Source of the DNA: Pelomonas candidula
GTDB taxonomy: Bacteria > Pseudomonadota > Gammaproteobacteria > Burkholderiales > Burkholderiaceae_C
NCBI RefSeq assembly: GCF_043555985.1
Contig: NZ_JBIGIC010000002.1
Span: 372,001-436,000, forward strand
Direction of reading: 5' to 3'
Length of the DNA stretch: 64,000 nt
Made by a program: the position numbers and the translations under genes. The notes beneath the pieces were generated by a model that saw nothing but the letters and a program-made list of their open reading frames with translations, searched no databases and was not told the origin of the DNA. The number at the start of each line of letters is the position of its first letter. The stretch's first letter is position 1. Shown in pieces: positions 62,211 to 64,000 of the stretch.

Positions 62211-63403
62211 GGCTTGATCCCGAACACCTGGCGCAGATAGGCGAGGAAGGTCTCGTCGTCGCACAGCGTCTTGCCGGGGCTGTCGCTGAGCTTGGCCACG
62301 GGCTGGCCGTTGGCGTGGGTCAGCTTCATGACGATGTTGAGCGGCGTGGGCCCCAAGTCGTTGCTGAGGTGGGTGCCGATGCCGAAGCCCAGCTGCACGC
62401 GGTCGGCGAAGTGGCGGTACAGCTCAATGGCCTTGGTCACCGTCAGGCCGTCGCTGAACACGAGGCGCTTGGTGTGCGTGTCGATGCGCAGCTTGGCGTA
62501 GTGGGCCAGCGCCTTCTCGCCCCAGACGACCGGATCGCCGCTGTCGTGGCGCAGGCCGTCGAAGAGCTTGGCGAAGTACAGGTCGAAGTCGGCCAGGAAG
62601 GCTTCCATGCCGACGACGTCGGTCAGCGCCGTGCCGAGGTCGCCGCGGTACTCCTGCACCCAGTCCTCCAGCGCGGCCTTCTGGTGGTCGCGCAGCCGCA
62701 CGGTACCCAGCGCCTGGTAGGTCTGCAGGTATTCGTGCGCCATCGTGCCGATGGGCACCAGGCCCAGTTCCTTGGCCAGCAGCACGTTGGAGCTGCCCTT
62801 GAAGTGTTGAGGCAGCGCGTCGCGCAGCTGCGTGACGACCTCGCGCTGCCAGGCGCCCGAGAAGCGGCGGCGCAGGCCGAAGTCGAACAGGTCGAACGGG
62901 TGGCGCTGCGGGCGCGGCTCGGCGGCGAAGGCCTGCAGCGCGGCGATCTTGGCGGCCAGCCGACGCTGGCCTTCGGCGCGCACCTCGGGTGTGTCGAGCC
63001 GGCGGAAGTACAGCTCGTTGACGATGGCCAGCACCGGGATTTCGAAGCCCATCACATGCACCTGCGGGCCGCGGGCGACGATGTGCAGCTGCGGGCCGTC
63101 GGTGGTCACTTCGACGAAGTCGCGCTGGAACCGGAAGATGCGCAGGAAGTCGACGAAGTCGCTCTTGATGAAGCGCAGGCCCTTCAGGTAGGCCAGCTCA
63201 TCGGCGCGGAAGCTCAAGGAACACAGCGCGTCCAGCTCATGCTCGACGTCGGCCTTCAGCTCGGCCAGCGGATAGCCCGGCTGGTTGCGGCAGACGAAGC
63301 GGTACTCGGCCTGCGTCTGCGGGTGGCGATGCAGCATCGCCTGCCACATCGTGAACTTGTAGAGGTCGGTGTCCAGCAGGCTGGTGATGACGGGGGTGGT
63401 CAT
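62207..63403 (-). CDS. pncB: Nicotinate phosphoribosyltransferase
   Basis: A 398-residue enzyme that makes nicotinate mononucleotide from nicotinate and PRPP, the entry step of the Preiss-Handler salvage route. It begins ITSLLDTDLYKFTMWQAMLH, the family signature, and has GTMAHEYLQTYQAL, DGLRHDSGDPVVWGEKAL and GFGIGTHLSNDLG. The ATG at 63403 begins nine bases after the hydrolase gene's stop. Confidence 0.96.
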   Translation of the reverse strand: MTTPVITSLLDTDLYKFTMWQAMLHRHPQTQAEYRFVCRNQPGYPLAELKADVEHELDALCSLSFRADELAYLKGLRFIKSDFVDFLRIFRFQRDFVEVTTDGPQLHIVARGPQVHVMGFEIPVLAIVNELYFRRLDTPEVRAEGQRRLAAKIAALQAFAAEPRPQRHPFDLFDFGLRRRFSGAWQREVVTQLRDALPQHFKGSSNVLLAKELGLVPIGTMAHEYLQTYQALGTVRLRDHQKAALEDWVQEYRGDLGTALTDVVGMEAFLADFDLYFAKLFDGLRHDSGDPVVWGEKALAHYAKLRIDTHTKRLVFSDGLTVTKAIELYRHFADRVQLGFGIGTHLSNDLGPTPLNIVMKLTHANGQPVAKLSDSPGKTLCDDETFLAYLRQVFGIKP

Positions 63404-63411
63404 GTTTTCTC

Positions 63412-64000
63412 TCAGAGGTCGGTGCTGCGCATCAGTTGCAGGCCGCGTGCCTGCATCGCGGCGAGGAACTCGGCCTGTTGCGCCTCGAAGCCCGCCACGG
63501 GGCTGATGCAGTCGGTCAGCAGCACCAGCTTGTTCAGCTGCTTCGACGGCAGGTGGGCGGCCAGGTGCTCGACGGTCGCGCGCACGCAGTGGCTGCCAGC
63601 CTCGCCGGCGATCAGCACGCGGTCGAAGCGATCCAGCTCGGCCAGCAGCGCCCGATTCAGCGCGGTGCCCTCGTCGGCCGGATCGGGCACTTCGGCCTGC
63701 AGCGCGCTGTAGTGCTCGGTCCATGGGTTCTCGCCCTTGGTGACGACCTCCACCGAACGGCCCGCGGCGTCCGCCCACGCGTCCAGCGCCGCCTGCAGGC
63801 CGGCGTGCACGCCGTGGCCCCAACTGCCCATCTGGCAATGCACGGGCCAGACCATCAGCGTGTAGCGGCCGGTGGACTCCAGCGCGTCGAGGTAGGCCAG
63901 CACGCGGTCGAGCTGGGCCGCGTCGCGCGGCGCGTAGGCACCGGCGCGGACCTGCGCCGCCGTGATCGGCGTGAACGGGCCAGGCGCGCTGCCAGTGGCC
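63412..64000 (-). CDS. Isochorismatase-family cysteine hydrolase, nicotinamidase-like (N-terminus off window)
   Basis: About 195 residues of a cysteine hydrolase continue past the right edge. The nucleophile cysteine is in IAGEAGSHCVRATVEHL and the tail is LTDCISPVAGFEAQQAEFLA; VWPVHCQMGSWGHGVHAGLQ includes the substrate-side metal/lid region. Position before pncB and nadE suggests nicotinamide deamidation (PncA role). The sequence is longer than typical PncA, so another amide is possible. First visible gene of the operon; the start and promoter are not in the window. Confidence 0.85.
   Translation of the reverse strand, partial: ATGSAPGPFTPITAAQVRAGAYAPRDAAQLDRVLAYLDALESTGRYTLMVWPVHCQMGSWGHGVHAGLQAALDAWADAAGRSVEVVTKGENPWTEHYSALQAEVPDPADEGTALNRALLAELDRFDRVLIAGEAGSHCVRATVEHLAAHLPSKQLNKLVLLTDCISPVAGFEAQQAEFLAAMQARGLQLMRSTDL

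Overview
The window is GC-rich, densely coded DNA with many stop/start overlaps (ATGA, GTGA, TGATG) and a gene content typical of the betaproteobacterial order Burkholderiales (Roseateles/Pelomonas/Rubrivivax/Leptothrix-like relatives are the best guess from gene families; there is no rRNA or other phylogenetic marker here to settle it). I see no tRNA, rRNA, CRISPR array, insertion sequence or phage gene.

Layout. 0-3.6 kb, minus strand: the start of a kdp potassium-ATPase operon (leader ORF, kdpF, kdpA cut by the window edge), ribE, and an ammonium transporter with a plausible sigma-54 promoter. 3.6-8.2 kb: an ArsC-like protein, then a coupled plus-strand run of chemoreceptor, both N-degron leucyl-transferases (aat, bpt) and an exported protein with two aspartic-protease DTG motifs. 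8.3-48.3 kb: a large exosortase A (XrtA/PEP-CTERM) exopolysaccharide locus. It holds the XrtA-associated PLP decarboxylase/AMP-ligase/ACP/hydrolase set, about eight glycosyltransferases, flippase, O-ligase/polymerase, deacetylases, FemAB-like and GNAT-like acyltransferases, two asparagine-synthase-like proteins, enzymes for UDP-GlcNAc(3NAc)A (tviB, wbpB, wbpD, wbpE) and GDP-mannuronate, exosortase A fused to EpsI, and the export machine (lipoprotein, chain-length protein, tyrosine kinase with a (YG)9 tail, beta-barrel, ATPase).

48.5-51.9 kb: a visibly AT-richer divergent cassette of a ThiF/E1-like adenylyltransferase against a nitroreductase-fold protein plus a UDP-glycosyltransferase; I cannot assign it to a described pathway. 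51.9-58.9 kb: a hypothetical protein, a YfcG-like GST, a small lipoprotein, a KdpE/KdpD-like two-component pair, a large SPFH protein with tandem N-terminal repeats, a 0.4-kb regulatory-looking gap with an orphan terminator, and a FeeM-like N-acyl amino acid synthase. 58.9-64 kb, minus strand: a tightly coupled NAD salvage operon (nicotinamidase-like, pncB, nadE, a 2-oxoglutarate oxygenase, NMN adenylyltransferase-Nudix).

How it fits together: the EPS locus makes at least two uronic-acid precursors, assembles and flips a repeat unit, polymerises and exports it, and carries the enzyme that sorts PEP-CTERM proteins. No PEP-CTERM substrate, no prsK/prsR/prsT and no initiating glycosyl-phosphate transferase are present in the window, so those must lie elsewhere. 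The KdpE-like regulator at 54 kb may act on the kdp operon at the left end, where an 11-bp-period direct repeat is found.
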